NCBI GenBank assembly: GCA_024699855.1
Contig: JAMPIQ010000001.1
Location: 6,572,001 to 6,636,000 of the forward strand
DNA: 64,000 nucleotides
Source of the DNA: Aphelenchoides besseyi
Taxonomy: Eukaryota > Nematoda > Chromadorea > Rhabditida > Aphelenchoididae
Direction: 5' to 3'
Shown here: piece after piece, positions 46,173-57,596 of the stretch
Numbering within the stretch: the stretch's first letter is position 1
Layout of the letters: each line of letters starts with the position of its first letter
Position numbers and translations under genes: made by a program
Notes under the pieces: model-generated
Seen by the model: only the letters and a program-made list of their open reading frames with translations
Databases searched by the model: none
What the model was told of the DNA's origin: nothing

Positions 46173-47209
46173 ATGTCTTTGCGGTGTGTGATGTCCGGTC
46201 TTCTTGTTTTTATGTTGTTCGGCAGTTTGCTCGTTGCAGCAAAACCATTCGTCGAGGAAACGACCACAACCGATGCTCCAGTTTCCAGCGAAGAAGAAGA
46301 GGTGAGTTTGAGAGAATTTAAGTTCACAGAACATTTGGCATTTCTGTCATGAGATGGCAAACAAATCAAAGTTTAAAGCTCTAAGATGTCTAATCTTGGC
46401 TTTAAGAGTGATCACGAAAAACGAATGAACGAGAAAATGGAGTGCGTGTAAGTGTCACAAATCTAATGTTTCTTTGATTACAATTTTTTAGTATTGAAGA
46501 CATGGATTGTGAATTGAAGACTAAAGCCGAGCGTTTGCATCGTTTTGCTCGCGACTACTGGAGCCGTCCATCCGAGGAACACAGTCAGTTTTCATTACGA
46601 AATACTGTCATCGAATTCTCTTTAGTGTTGGCCGGTCTTTCATTCCAATCGTGTGCCAAACAATTGCTCGACTTTACTCGCGAGGGTTTCGCCAGCAAAT
46701 TGTACCTTGAAAACTACGCAATCGAGTTTGATAAGAGTTTGATCTGCGAGTAAGTTCACATGCGCAAATGTAACACGAAAATCGATGGTTTAGTCTCCAC
46801 CGAGAAGTCACTGTTCCAATGACATGTTTGTTCAAAAAACATTGCGACGATGAGATGGCAAGTGCCTACTACTTGGCTGCCTACTCCTACGGTCAGATTG
46901 CTCTCGGTGATGAGTTCGAGAACAAACCATTGGGGTGGGTGCAACCGAAAACGATTTCTCTGTACTTTGATGTTCAGTTGTGATCACGTTCACGAATTGC
47001 GTTCTACTCACGCTGAGCTCAACAACGCAACAAAGCCATCGGAACTTTTGCACGCTTCTTTCTGCGATGGAATTCAGTTGCCGAAGTTCCGTTTGCCACG
47101 TCGTCTTCGTGGACGTCCGTCTCCGGATTCTGCTGACGACTTTTCGGAAGACAAATCGGAAGATGAAGAGAACGAAGCGTTGAAGACCGCTGAAGAATCC
47201 GAAGATTGA
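46173..47209 (+). CDS. Secreted protein with Cys-rich core and acidic tail
   Basis: About six exons encode some 265 residues. Signal peptide (MSLRCVMSGLLVFMLFGSLL) and an acidic Thr/Ser spacer precede a domain with regularly placed cysteines: MECVIEDMDCELKTKAERL, FQSCAKQLLDFTREGFASKL, ICDLHREVTVPMTCLFKKHC, CDHVHELRSTHAELNNATK with an N-glycosylation site, and a basic turn RLPRRLRGRPSP. The tail is strongly acidic (SEDKSEDEENEALKTAEESE). The helical, Cys-bridged core recalls nematode DUF-type secreted helical proteins; no exact family. Exon 2's acceptor is not certain. Confidence 0.7.
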
Positions 47210-47343
47210 ATTCGATGAGAAGATTTGTCGACGGTGATTACGAACCTGTTTCTAATCGTTTTTACAATAAACTTTGATATTCAGTTTTGCAATCTGAGTG
47301 TTTTATCAATCGATTAGAAAACTTTCAGTTTGTTCGAAATCTC

Positions 47344-48574
47344 TTAGCAAGTTGCTTGTACGGCCGCCGACTTGCACAATAAGATCGAATTCGGCATGAC
47401 GGTACTTGCGGTTACTTGCGCTGAAAACACGATTGAAATGCTTCTGTCACTTGTTTTTCTCACTTCCATTGGTGTACAAGAATCCACCTGAACCGCTTAA
47501 CGTTCCCGTAACAAACGAACTTGCAGACGAATTGTCGTAAAAATAATAAGAACTCGGAAAGTTGAAGAAGCCTTGTTTATACGCGCCAATCATCACAGTG
47601 CCAAACATTGCTGAAAACTATGAGTTGACCGAGACCTTTGCATCAACTCACCGTAAAGCCAATCGATTTCCGTCTTACTTCCGGGTTTTACAACATGTGC
47701 ATTTACGTCAAAAACTTGGTAGCAATCGTCGCTCGAAATTGTGGCTACATCTCCAGCCATCTAAACTTTCATTCAGCACCTAAACAAGCTATCCTTCAAA
47801 ATTACTGCACTTGTAACGGCAACATTTGCGTAGCAATAGGCACTACCCATGAAAATTTGAATTTGTGCGTAATAGTTTTCACAGTAATAAGCGTCCAAGT
47901 ATGTGGCTAAATACACGATTAACACACGAAAAACATCTCAATGGTACTTTGAAAGAATGGATATAAAACGCATGGATTAGAGGACGTCGGCATGTACTGA
48001 TACGCCCACGTAGCATTGTATTTGTTGCAATCTGTTTGGCTCTAAACTCCACGGTTATCATTAGTTTCAAACAAACTACTTGCCATTGTTGATTGGCACA
48101 CTTGTTCTGTCGGATTGTACGTAAACTTATCCGGACAATTGTTTCCGTTGTAAACTGAAAACCACAAATAAGATGCAATGATGCATCACCAACCCAACTT
48201 ATGAATGGCTTCAATTAAGCCGTCCGATGATATGCACGTATTTTGAGTATAATCGTTGTTCTTAATATAAAAATAATCAGTGGAAGCAGAATTCAACAAG
48301 TAGCCGGTAATGTTCGAATAAACATTACATTGAGAACTGCCGTCCCAAACAAATCCAACTCCATCGGCCTTCAAAGTCTGATAAGCACAATCAGTCGAAG
48401 TATACGCAATGACCGTCGTTGCGCTTACACCGTAGACAATCATTCCATCGGCCAAAACAAATCGTGTAGCACTGGTGAGGGGCTGAAGCAGCGAATATAA
48501 ACTCGTATGCAAGGTGAAAACTGACGATAAGAAGAAGAGTTTGGAGCAAATACTTAAAGAAGTATAAATTCATA
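47344..48574 (-). CDS. Secreted PAN/CW plus C-type-lectin-like protein
   Basis: About seven short-intron exons. Signal peptide MNLYFFKYLLQTLLLI ends at the first intron. The first domain (FVLADGMIVYGVSATTVIAY, DCAYQTLKADGVGFVWDGSS, QCNVYSN) has the spacing of nematode CW/PAN_3 domains. The second begins NGNNCPDKFTYNPTEQVCQ and ends in SGSGGFLYTNGTQVT and NSILLCKSAA, the layout of diverged C-type lectin domains. PAN plus lectin secreted proteins are abundant in nematodes and linked to gut and innate defence. One intron begins GC (GCAAGT). No sugar-binding EPN/QPD motif is seen, so sugar binding is doubtful. The middle exons are less certain. Confidence 0.68.
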
Positions 48575-49087
48575 TGTTTGAAGTAAAGATAGCACTTTTC
48601 AACACTAACAACTATTCTCGAATGCGTAGACAAAGAAGATAACAAATACCTCCAATAGCAACTAGCTTTTAATTTTATTCATTTTACCATATGAATATTT
48701 TCGTTTGTGCGAATGTTTCTCGGCAACATGAAGTCGCGACAGAAAGAACGGCATCAATCAAAACGGAAGTTCGGAAATAAAATTGCTGTTAAGCTAAAAC
48801 TTTAAATCAATAATTGATTATTTTTAGTTTCTGTATTATCAGTGAAATGTCGATGTCCGATCGAATTCTAAGAGTCCCACATCCAAATGAGAATCGAAAA
48901 GTGGCTCTGGAAACAAGTCATCGGTTCGTTCTCACTGTTGAGCGAGAGAAACAACGGAAGCAAAGAGATCACAGAAATGACAGAGCGAGCGCAGAGATCG
49001 TGGGTTCTCTCGACTCTGCTCGCCCCTGTGACCCATCAGTATGCTTGAAAGAATGAATGAGCAAGAGCAGTCGAATGGTCGACTCTG
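48575..49087. other. Upstream region of the lectin-like gene and U1 gene
   Basis: An open frame at 48814-49056 (DRILRVPHPNENRKVALE) has no support. The 60-70 bp before 49088 should contain the U1 proximal sequence element; I cannot define it without other snRNA genes of this species. Confidence 0.4.
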
Positions 49088-49253
49088 AAACTTACCTGGC
49101 TGGATGCTCGGCTCGATCAGCAAGGAGTCGACATTATGGTGAGGCTTGACCATTGCACTTCCGGTTTCAGGCTGACCCGTATGGCAGTGGCGCATAGTCA
49201 TTGGCCAACAGCTAAATTTTTGCGTTTGGGGGACAGCGTTCGCGCTTCCCCCT
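49088..49253 (+). ncRNA. U1 spliceosomal snRNA
   Basis: U1 pairs with 5' splice sites. The 5' end AAACTTACCTGGCTGG carries ACTTACCTG, complementary to the splice donor and identical to the Caenorhabditis U1 start. Stem-loop I has GATCAGCAAGG (U1-70K site), stem-loop II has CCATTGCACTTCCGG (U1A-type loop ATTGCAC), GGCTGACCCGTATGGCAG follows as stem III, the Sm site is AAATTTTTG at 49214-49222, and the 3' hairpin GGGGGACAGCG...CGCTTCCCCC closes it. Length is about 166 nt, as expected. Confidence 0.95.
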
Positions 49254-49529
49254 CATATTCTCGACTTCAGGGGCCGTTCTTCTCACAAGCTCCTTGTCTT
49301 TGCTTACTTCACGTCGAATAGCTCGAGTTGGCTGTTCATCGAATGAGGGCTTATTGATAAGAAATAAGTCGTCATGAGTGAGAGGAAATCCGATGATCAG
49401 CTCAAACCCATTTTCAGGAACTGAGCTTTTTTAGTCCGAAAAATACATGCAATCTCGACGTATTCTGTTCTGATAATCCGAAAATTGAGTCGAAAATATC
49501 GAATTCAGAGCCACAACTACAAAAATATT
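49254..49529. other. Spacer between U1 and tRNA-Ile
   Basis: Nothing recognised. Confidence 0.4.
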
Positions 49530-49603
49530 TGCCGCCAGCAGGGGTCGAACCTGCGACCTTGGGCTTATTAGACCCACGCTCTAACCGACTGAGCTATGGC
49601 GGC
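49530..49603 (-). tRNA. tRNA-Ile(AAT)
   Basis: Acceptor GCCGCCA pairs with TGGCGGC. D arm TAGCTCAGTCGGTTAGAGC, anticodon loop CTAATAA (AAT), T arm GCAGGTTCGACCCCTGC. All stems pair. Confidence 0.95.
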
Positions 49604-49907
49604 TTACACACTCGTTCGCGTCAATTCGATAGTCGACCGAGAAGACTTTCAGTTGCTGGGGATTAGCGACTGGCAAGTCAGGATGAACAACGTAAAAACA
49701 AGTAAGTGCAAGTACTGACAAACAAATAACCAAGTAGAACTCTTGCTTCTTATTTCCTTTACGAGCACAAAATTCGTAAAGCGTTAATTAGGTGGATAAC
49801 TTTATGGCTTTAAAACGTGTATGGTATTTCGATGTGATCAGACAATAAGAAGACGGTAGAATTACTTGTGTTTATTTTGAATGGACAATCTTTTCAGTGT
49901 TCGAAAT

Positions 49908-51567
49908 TCACGGTTGAAGCCCCATGATTCCTGGTTGAGCAATTGATTGAACGATCGTGCTTTGTTGTTGTGGGCGTTGAGGTTCCGTGACGGAAGCAGT
50001 TGCCGGCTGAGGTGGTGCATTGGCGGCGAGATTCTTCATGTAAGTCGCGTAATCGGCCATAAACTGAGTCATCTGCGGGCGTTGAAGTCCTTTGGTTTGA
50101 ATGTATTCACACAAGGTGCGATGAATGAAAAGATATTGCGCTTCAGTTTGAACAGAGTTATGACGACGACAGCGGAGGTCTTTGACCACTTCGTAGACCT
50201 AAAAAAAGACATAGGTTTTGGGAATTGTTGTTTGTATGTTACCGAAAAAGGTTTACGATCCAAAAGCTTTGCGACAATGATCGCCAGTGCCTAAACAAAG
50301 AATATCGATCCTCCAATGAAATCGAAATTACCACAACAGTTCCGGTACGTCCCACTCCCGCACTGCAATGGACCTAAAATCAAAGAATATTCGTAAGTAT
50401 ATATTGATGTTAGCACTTGCCACAATATTTCCGTTACGAAAACGACGAATAGCGCGAAGAAGACGAAGTATTCCGAAACCAGATGACGGCACTCCTTTGT
50501 CGGGCCAAGTCTTCCAAGCGTACAATTGAATCTTCAACGGTGATGGACTGTTCTTCTCGCCAACTTCCAAATTGACGCAGTCGAATGCGCGATCGAAATT
50601 AAGGTCGGTCTGAAAAAGTACACTGGTTAGTTGTTTTCTAACGTTCAATTCACTTTGACGTGACGAACAACCAAATAACCGTATTCCTTGACCTCTCCTT
50701 CGTTGGCCGGATAATATTGGGCACACTTTGGTTTTCCATCCTCTTCAAAATGGCAGAGCTTCACGATGCAAACAGGTTTCTCTTGGAATATCATGCGCCA
50801 AAAGTCGTTGATTGTGTCCGGCAATGGTCCCTTAAAGAACGATCAATTGGATTTACAGGCATCAACTCACTTGAGTACAGATGAAGCGGTTGCCGAGTCC
50901 TGGTATGTCGACGAAGTTGGCATGAATGTAATCGACGTCCGGTGGAACATTGTAGGTGAGTTTGACTCGAGTCGCATCGTAGCAAAGTTGATCAATGTAT
51001 CTAAACACGAACATTCTGATTTGATTAAATGTTCATTCACCGATTGCGCATGCGATTTGCATCGAAGGCCGTGGTTGCACGATTCGGAGGCAAGAAGGCT
51101 TTCAGTTCCGCGTATTCTCGTTGCATTCCGATAAGTCCAGTTGCCGCCAATCGATCCACAAACGCGTTCATGACCGCCGTGGTTTGTGGATCGAGAGACG
51201 GACGACGACGGTTGTTGTTGTCTTCTTCACTCTGCAAACAAAGTTGATCAAAGTATGCGAACGAAATCCAACTTCAGTTCCGACAGTTCCAGTGGCTTGA
51301 TTGTCCTCAGTAGTTACTTCTTCGCCGGCCATTTTGTCACTGCGATTTCCACCTCGAGCACGACGAGTTCCGCGCTTCTTCACACTTCCGGCCTGAAATC
51401 ATTGATCAGAAGTCGGGACTGTTTTCTGTACTCACTGGACGACGGATATTGTTCGGTTGCTGACGAGGAGTAGAAGGCGGAGGAGGCATCACAAAAGGCA
51501 GAAAAGCTGGACGACTGACTCGAAGTCGACTATTGAGAGCGACTGAAACTTGAACGCTCGAACCCAT
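49908..51567 (-). CDS. Protein tyrosine phosphatase 2, putatively myristoylated
   Basis: About eight exons on the minus strand. The start MGSSVQVSVALNSRLR has Gly2 followed by Ser3/Ser4, a possible myristoylation site. A basic, Gly/Arg region (KKRGTRRARGGNRSDK) precedes the PTP domain: RMRNRYIDQLCYDATRVKL, VDYIHANFVDIPG, FICTQGPLPDTINDFW, CIVKLCHF, WKTWPDKGVPSS (WPD loop), VVHCSAGVGRTGT (catalytic Cys and Arg) and RHNSVQTEAQYLFIHRTL (Q loop). It is catalytically complete. The tail is Pro/Gln/Ala-rich. A different member of the nematode PTP group from the gene at 36716. Confidence 0.93.
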
Positions 51568-51906
51568 GGATTCAGCAAGAAATTTGCATCAGTATGTAAA
51601 TTCTTTTTATCCGTCTATTGTCAGTCAGGCGGTTATTTTTCCGATGGAACAAGATCATTCACTGCTGCTTTCGAACTGTCCTGTTATTTTCTGTGGTTTT
51701 AAATGCAAGTTTTTTCAATCAAAATTGGGCTCCGGCAGAAGAATTTGCAGTCTCACAAAGAAAGGTCCTGGGTGGTCCGTGCCAGTTTTGGCTGAATTAT
51801 ATATCAGTCTACGCGCAATTTGAAGCTAATTTTGAATATCATGCTCATTTTTGCCAATCACAGAATTGGCCGAGTTATTGGCCAAAAACACTAAAATTGC
51901 TAAAAT
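51568..51906. other. Upstream region of the second phosphatase gene
   Basis: No supported gene. An open frame (51618-52022) runs into the fold-back repeat and is probably chance. Confidence 0.4.
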
Positions 51907-52446
51907 CTTGGTATCGATTTGCTGATTATCACGGTAAAGTCCGTTTGTTTTTATCTCACTTCATTATGAAGATATTGGCCGTTTTATTAGGCCAACATTC
52001 GTTCCGGATTATGGTCTGCTAATCTTCCCTCGGAAGTGTGAGCTGCAATAGTCGAGTGAGTAAGTGATGGGCTTGCGAACTCTTTTGGAGGTTGCAGGTT
52101 CAATTCTCTCTGTTGTGGAATGCAAGTTGCTGTCTTGTATCCACAAAGCAAAAACGAAAAAAGAGTGAATGGTAGGTGACTACGAGGGATCCAATCGACT
52201 TTTTTCTCACTGTTTGGAACCGTTTTGGTAGAACGCAGCACTTGAAAGTGACGATCGAAGAAATCGAACTCGCGACCTCCAAAAGAGTTCGCAAGCCCAT
52301 CACTCACTCACTCGACTATTGCAGCTCACACTTCCAAAGTAGGAACAGCGGACCATAACTCGGAGTGAATTTTGGCCAATATCTTCATAATGAAGTGAGA
52401 TAAAAACACACGGACTTTACCACGATAATCAGCAAATCGATACTAA
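51907..52446. repeat. Fold-back repeat with tRNA-like sequence in both arms
   Basis: The left arm (about 51907-52112) and right arm (about 52256-52446) are inverted, imperfect copies, both starting TATCGATTTGCTGATTATC and containing GTCGAGTGAGT...TGATGGGCTTGCGAACTC followed by GGTTCAATTCT or GAGTTCGATTTCT. The last part looks like a tRNA T arm (B box), and the whole like a class II tRNA body. The arms surround about 140 bp of unique sequence. Likely a tRNA-derived mobile repeat or MITE. Confidence 0.68.
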
Positions 52447-53130
52447 GTACTATACAATCGTAGAATTGTTGACAATACATGAACGGGAATTACGAAAACC
52501 TGTCAAAGAGTTGTCTGTGGACTAAAGAGTTTATGTTTTTTGGTCAAACGTGTGATCCTTACACTAAGTTTCGTTTTAAAGTAAAAACAGATCGACCACT
52601 AGGACTGAAGCAAGTGCTTCATAAGATAGATGTTTTCATGTGAGTTTGCACGTTGTTTGGCTTCTCAGGCGTTTGAACATTAACTAGTCGAATATGGACA
52701 CGCACAACAACGAGTGAACTGAAAAGTTGGCTGCAACTCCATTCTTTCATACTTGATTTTGGATCAGCAAAGTTGTTCGCATTTGATTTCGAAGTGTCTT
52801 CGAGGGCTGATTGTCATGTTTTTGGACTTTCAAACAGTTACTCAGTACTAGCGATCTACAAAGAGGTTTCGGCACAGTGCTATCTCTCTTATTACTATCA
52901 AATCAACAGCTAAATTGATTTTTTAATGAATCGAAAATTAATTGGATGTTTTCGCTTCTCGGACCCTCAAATTGATTTCAGACGTAGTTCTGTCCCATGA
53001 GTTTACATCACAAAATTGTCTTCGAGTTGAACTGCTGAAACAGAATCGAACAAAAGTATTCTGGAGTTATAGACGAAAGTTTATTGGCATCACACACGTG
53101 GACAACAAAGAAAGAAAACGAGAGAAGAGA
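52447..53130. other. Intergenic, nothing seen
   Basis: AT-rich, with no supported gene or RNA. Confidence 0.45.
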
Positions 53131-54541
53131 TTAGTCGAACTTGCAACCCGGCTTGGCCTTGCGACACAAGACTTTGCACGAGTGAACAGCCGGTCCAACC
53201 AACAATCTTTCGGTTCCGCCGTAACCAATTGACGCACGCTCGTTGCGGACGTCCACTTTGCCCAACACCTCCTTGCCGTCGATTATCAAAACACCCGGTG
53301 AGATATCGCCCTTGTGGTGATTGACGTGGACTGGATGCCATTCCTGCAATTGGAGAAGGTGGTTGGAATTGATGCAGTCGACGAACCTTGTCGCCGAATT
53401 GAGCGGCTTCTTGGAACGGCTTCCAATCGTAGTCGAAACCACGAACATGTTCCGGCATCTCGAAAAGCACTTGCAAACTGCCGATGTTGTTGCGGTATTC
53501 GTGACCTCCCCACGAGAAGTTGGCCGCGATCTTTCCGCCTTCGTTCCAAATGCGACCCATGACCGGCTGAAAGGGAACTGGAATGAAGGGACAAAAACAA
53601 GGAAACTCACTTCACCGGCTTGGTACCACAACGCGACGTATTGATCCGGGTTCTCGTTCGGTAAGGTGTTGAGCGAACGGAACAACGCACGAACGAGTTT
53701 TGCTTGCGGGAATGGATCGCCGGCACGGAAATCGGCCCATTCATTTAACATGACACGAACCATTGGCTTGGCCGGCGCCTTTGGACATTCGTCACAGGTG
53801 CAAGTTGGTGGACCGCCCTGAAATTGAGTGTTCTAAGCTGTCGGAACTTTCAAACTGACCTTCAACTCACGAACGATGATCATCATGTCGTTGAGCGCTC
53901 GTCCGGTTACTTCTTCGGCAATCTTGTCGTGCGAAAAGTGAGCGACCTCCGACTTGTCCAAATAGCCGAGAAGAGGACCTTCGGGACGTTTGGCCCAAAA
54001 GATTGGCATCGAATCACCACATTTGACGAATTGGCGTTCATCCGCCTTGTCGAAGCGCTCCGAGTACTTGATCCAATTATACCTAAACACAACAATCAGA
54101 CAAGAAGACAGAGAACTCACCAGTAGCCCAACGAACGATGGTCACCGGTGTATTGCAAAACCTGAATTTGGCCACCCAGATCCTTGGCACCGGTCAACTC
54201 GACGTTCTTGTACGGAAACGAGCACTCCACAACTCCACCATTATTCCAGGCACGCGAGTGAATTGGAACGCCGTGCTTGTACCTTGGAAGCAACGGATGA
54301 TCAATAGCTCAAAAATAAACAACTCACCAGAGTGCGACGTACATATTCTGCTGGCCAAGAACCTTCACAGGGTTCGGTGGAAAACTGGCGCCCACAGGCT
54401 GGAAAGCCCAGACATCCTATTTTCAAAAACAATTAAATCGAGACTACTGAAGCCAAAACAACAGAACAAGCCGGTTCAACAACCACCTGTTCCATTGTCG
54501 TTTTCTAATTTTACCTCTTTTGGCGGATGCAAGTTCGGCAT
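53131..54541 (-). CDS. DM9/DUF3421-like repeat protein
   Basis: Seven exons encode about 365 residues. It starts MPNLHPPKE and then repeats a module: [74 protein letters not shown]; later [58 protein letters not shown]; and last [40 protein letters not shown] Cys pair (CTCDEC) separates halves and [15 protein letters not shown] ends the protein. The YVALWY...G..GR.WN pattern recalls DM9/DUF3421 domains, often lectin-like. There is no signal peptide, so it is probably cytosolic, but a TATA box at 54633 suggests strong regulated expression. Confidence 0.7.
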
Positions 54542-54632
54542 GTCGACAAGAGCACAGAACAGAGAGTAGGAGAAGCGGAGAGAAGTCGTTGAAGGCCCAG
54601 AGACCAAGTGAGAGAACAGATTTACGGACTGG

Positions 54633-54642
54633 CCTTTTATAC
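54633..54642 (-). promoter_or_regulatory. TATA box of the DM9-like gene
   Basis: GTATAAAAGG on the minus strand, about 92 nt before the ATG at 54541. Confidence 0.65.
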
Positions 54643-55078
54643 TCGCGCAAAATATGCAAATAAGTCTATTGATTTCTTGTAATGACAAAGTTTCAGTTGA
54701 AGCTCGCTGGTCGAATAGAAGACTCGTTTCTCAACCACAAACCCGTGGAACAACAGGCTCGACGTCCATGGTAAGTTCGTAGATCAATCGAATGAGTTTG
54801 TTGTCTTCTAGCACCAACGACGTGGATAGTTTGCTGGCGCCGTTCATTGAGAAGTCACTTTCGATTCGTTTCTTCTTCGATTATGCGTTCATGACTCTCT
54901 TGCTTTTTGTTGTCCATTAGGTTTACTCAGAGTCGAACACAATAAACGCTTCAAACACCAATCGAACACTCCCCCCAACGTGTCCAAAACTTTTGTTTGA
55001 AGTTCATTAGTTTCCAAAGCACATTAATCGTTTTGACATGAATCAACGTTTGTATTTGACTATAATCCTCGAGCATCC
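54643..55078. other. Intergenic, nothing seen
   Basis: No supported feature. Confidence 0.4.
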
Positions 55079-55152
55079 GAAAAGCGTATAGATTAGTGGT
55101 AGAGCATTCAACTGCTAATCCAGAGGTTCCGTCTTCAATTTGCGGTCTCCCG
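55079..55152 (+). pseudogene. Degenerate tRNA (tRNA-Cys-like body)
   Basis: GTATAGATTAGTGGTAGAGC resembles a D arm and CATTCAACTGCTAATCCAGAGGT an anticodon arm close to tRNA-Cys but reading GCT, while TCCGTCTTCAATTTGCGG stands for the T arm. The acceptor and anticodon stems have mismatches, so it is probably a tRNA pseudogene. Confidence 0.5.
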
Positions 55153-55457
55153 TAGTTCCTTTGTTGTGCAGTTTATTTGACTACTATAAGTGAAAACGTT
55201 ATCTTTCTAATCTCTTCGTGTACAATCCCGTTGCCAATTCTTTTCATTCTTCTGCTAATTATGAACAAGCGAAACATCGTTATAACTTCTGTAAAGATAT
55301 TAAAAAACAAAATTAAGGGCGCAAATGAAAATTTTGACGTCGACAACACAAACAAGAACTTCTGCTCATTTTGAGTTCAGGAGACGAATTTAACGTCCTT
55401 TTCATCAACAACAGCCAGAAACTTTAACTGTTTGTTTGATCAGCTGAACCAGAAGCG

Positions 55458-55465
55458 TATAAAAG
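55458..55465 (+). promoter_or_regulatory. TATA box of the PEBP gene
   Basis: TATAAAAG 52 nt before the ATG at 55510. A short upstream reading frame (MLFTC) at about 55490 lies between. Confidence 0.65.
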
Positions 55466-55509
55466 CCGTGAGTTGATCAGCAACTGCCATGCTATTTACT
55501 TGTTAACAA

Positions 55510-56091
55510 TGAAGCCGATTCAACTTCTTTTTGTTGTCTACATATCTCACGATGATTACTGCGGCTCGGGAATACTATGACTATGAGACAATCAAGTTCT
55601 GGTACGAGTACAACGACATTGTTCCTGATGTTATGAAGGAGCCACCGAAAGAACACGCGATTGTCGAGTATGGAATGAGCACTGTCGACTTGGGAAACGT
55701 GATCAGCGCCCGTTACACGACCAAAGAACCAAAAGTCAAATGGCGAGCAGATCGCAATGCTTACTACACAATTGCAATGTTCGATCCGGATATTCCATCT
55801 CGAAAGGACCCAAAAATGGGACAATATCGCTACTGGCTAGTGACAAACATATCCGGAAACAACGTTCGAAAAGGAAAAACCGTCAGTTCGTACTATGAGC
55901 CAGAGTCACGAGAGAACACCGGTTGGTATCGCTACGTGTTTGCAATCTATAAACAACGAGGAAAACTCAGACGTTTGCAAGAAAAGGACGACAAAACCAA
56001 TCGAACCAAATGGGATGTCGAGCGATTCGCTTACCGCAACGGATTGCAACTCGTGGCTGGATCCTACTTTGTCTCCAAATTCGAGAATTAG
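55510..56091 (+). CDS. Phosphatidylethanolamine-binding protein (PEBP), secreted
   Basis: PEBP proteins bind phospholipid head groups and inhibit kinases or proteases. The body matches the family: AIVEYGMSTVDLGN, AYYTIAMFDPDIPSR (DPDxPSR anion site), YRYWLVTNISGNNVRKG (WLVTNI...G), YEPESRENTGWYRYVFAIYK, then RLQEKDDKTNRTKWDVERFA and GLQLVAGSYFVSKFEN. It ends at 56091 with no introns. The main frame starts at an internal ATG (55553), but the upstream ATG at 55510 encodes MKPIQLL; if the T run at 55529-55533 had one T fewer, the frames would join as one signal peptide. This is probably a sequencing error or an early frameshift. Confidence 0.9.
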
Positions 56092-56289
56092 TTTAACTTT
56101 TGTTTAGTAAATTCATTAGAAGGTACTCAAAAATATTTTGATTCAGAATTCATCACCTGCTGTGGAGGATCTTCCTCAGTGTATGAAATAAAGTTCAAGG
56201 GATATTTCCAAAAAGATTATTCACAAGTTTGCCCACACACTCACAAAGTAAATATCACAGAACAAAAGATTGACGAATCACAAACGGTC
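56092..56289. other. Convergent spacer
   Basis: Nothing seen. Confidence 0.4.
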
Positions 56290-57474
56290 TTAGAACGACT
56301 CATTCGAAAACAACGATCCAAACCAAGTAACCAAGTTCGCAAAGGTGCTGAACCAGAACTAAAACCAGTGGTGGGATTATGCGTCGAGTTGCTTTCTTAC
56401 TTGACAAGCAGTGTCGCCGTTGTATCCATCGCTAATGCATTTTTTGAACTCCTCATCGCACTTGTCGATTTCGGGTTGCCGTTCCCAACCTGCAAATACG
56501 TGGACGTTTAAGATTTCCATTCCACTTTCGAAAAAAACAGTCGCGGATATTTGCAATAATCCAAAAATGATAATGTCTACTCAATTGGATCAAATCGTGC
56601 CCACTATTGTTGGGCTCGAAATAAAACGAAGTCTTTGAACTAACCTGGAATGGAAATCTCGTCCCAGCATGCATCATGTCGGTTACAACAACCTTGAACT
56701 GAAAACAAGCACACAGACTGTCGGCTGAACAGTCAAAAATATACCTGGACAGAGCGGACAACGGCTACCGATTTTGCCGTAAATCCACGCGCCAAACATC
56801 ATGTATTTGTTGGTTTCCGGTCCGCAATCCCATGTTTGACGACCACCGCTTGGGCACGTAAGCATCGCTGCTCCACCGTTATCGTTACGATCTTCGGCCT
56901 CGATCATCGAATTGAATTCTTTTTCGCGTCCTCGATATGGCCAAGAGAAGTATGTGTTAAGTTGCAACCACAACGGACTAGTGGTTTCGGAAATCTGCAA
57001 ACTAGTAATTAAAAAACTTCGGCGCCATGTGCTTACAATTCCGTACATCCACAATCGAATTCCAGAGCAAATATGGTCGCAAAACCAATCCATGATATTA
57101 CCTGCCATTGGATAGCCCGCTTGTATGGTAAGCGCTGTCGCTTCTCCATCGACCTTCTCCGTTTGTTTTTGGACGGTGAGCAATTTTTTCGACCAATACA
57201 AAGTGAGTTCTTCAACATGTTCATTCGATTCGATGTTATGAGGATCTTGTAGGAACTTGCGTAGCGCTGGACTGATCTTTTCCACGCTGCTGTTCAGACG
57301 GTGATAGTTCATACGATTCTCCTCGCCCAAGTTCAGATCGTAGTCCACGTCGCCGAAAACATCGAAGTCGATTTTCTCCGCTTTAATGGAAACCATGAGG
57401 ACGACCACCAAAAACGCACCACTACGCATCACGAGAAAAACAAACGAGAAGAAAGAAAAATGGAATCGATTCAT
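56290..57474 (-). CDS. Secreted phospholipase A2-like protein
   Basis: Secreted PLA2 cleaves the sn-2 ester of phospholipids. The start at 57474 gives a signal peptide (or at 57429, SGAFLVVVLMVSIKA). A long propeptide-like region follows (EENRMNYHRLNSSVEKISPA), then MDWFCDHICSGIRLWMYG, RNDNGGAAMLTCPSGGRQTW, MFGAWIYGKIGSRCPLC, and, across two introns, VQGCCNRHDACWDEISIPGW with the PLA2 CCxxHDxC catalytic His-Asp, and DKCDEEFKKCISDGYNGDTA. A last exon reads FWFSTFANLVTWFGSLFSNE. Cysteine layout fits PLA2. The canonical Ca-binding loop YGCxCG is not seen, so activity is uncertain. Confidence 0.8.
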
Positions 57475-57596
57475 CGAATAACATTCAAATTTGGATCAAG
57501 AGTTGGCATTTTTGTGATTTTTTCAAATCTCAATTTTTATTCAAAACGTTGACAGCAAACAAAAACAGAAATTCAAAGTTAGATGTTCATACAAAA

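Noticed and set aside
47638..47910. Plus-strand frame over the lectin-like gene
   Set aside because: Minus-strand exons with good splice sites and conserved Cys explain this stretch.
48814..49056. Open frame upstream of U1
   Set aside because: Runs into the expected snRNA promoter and has no support.
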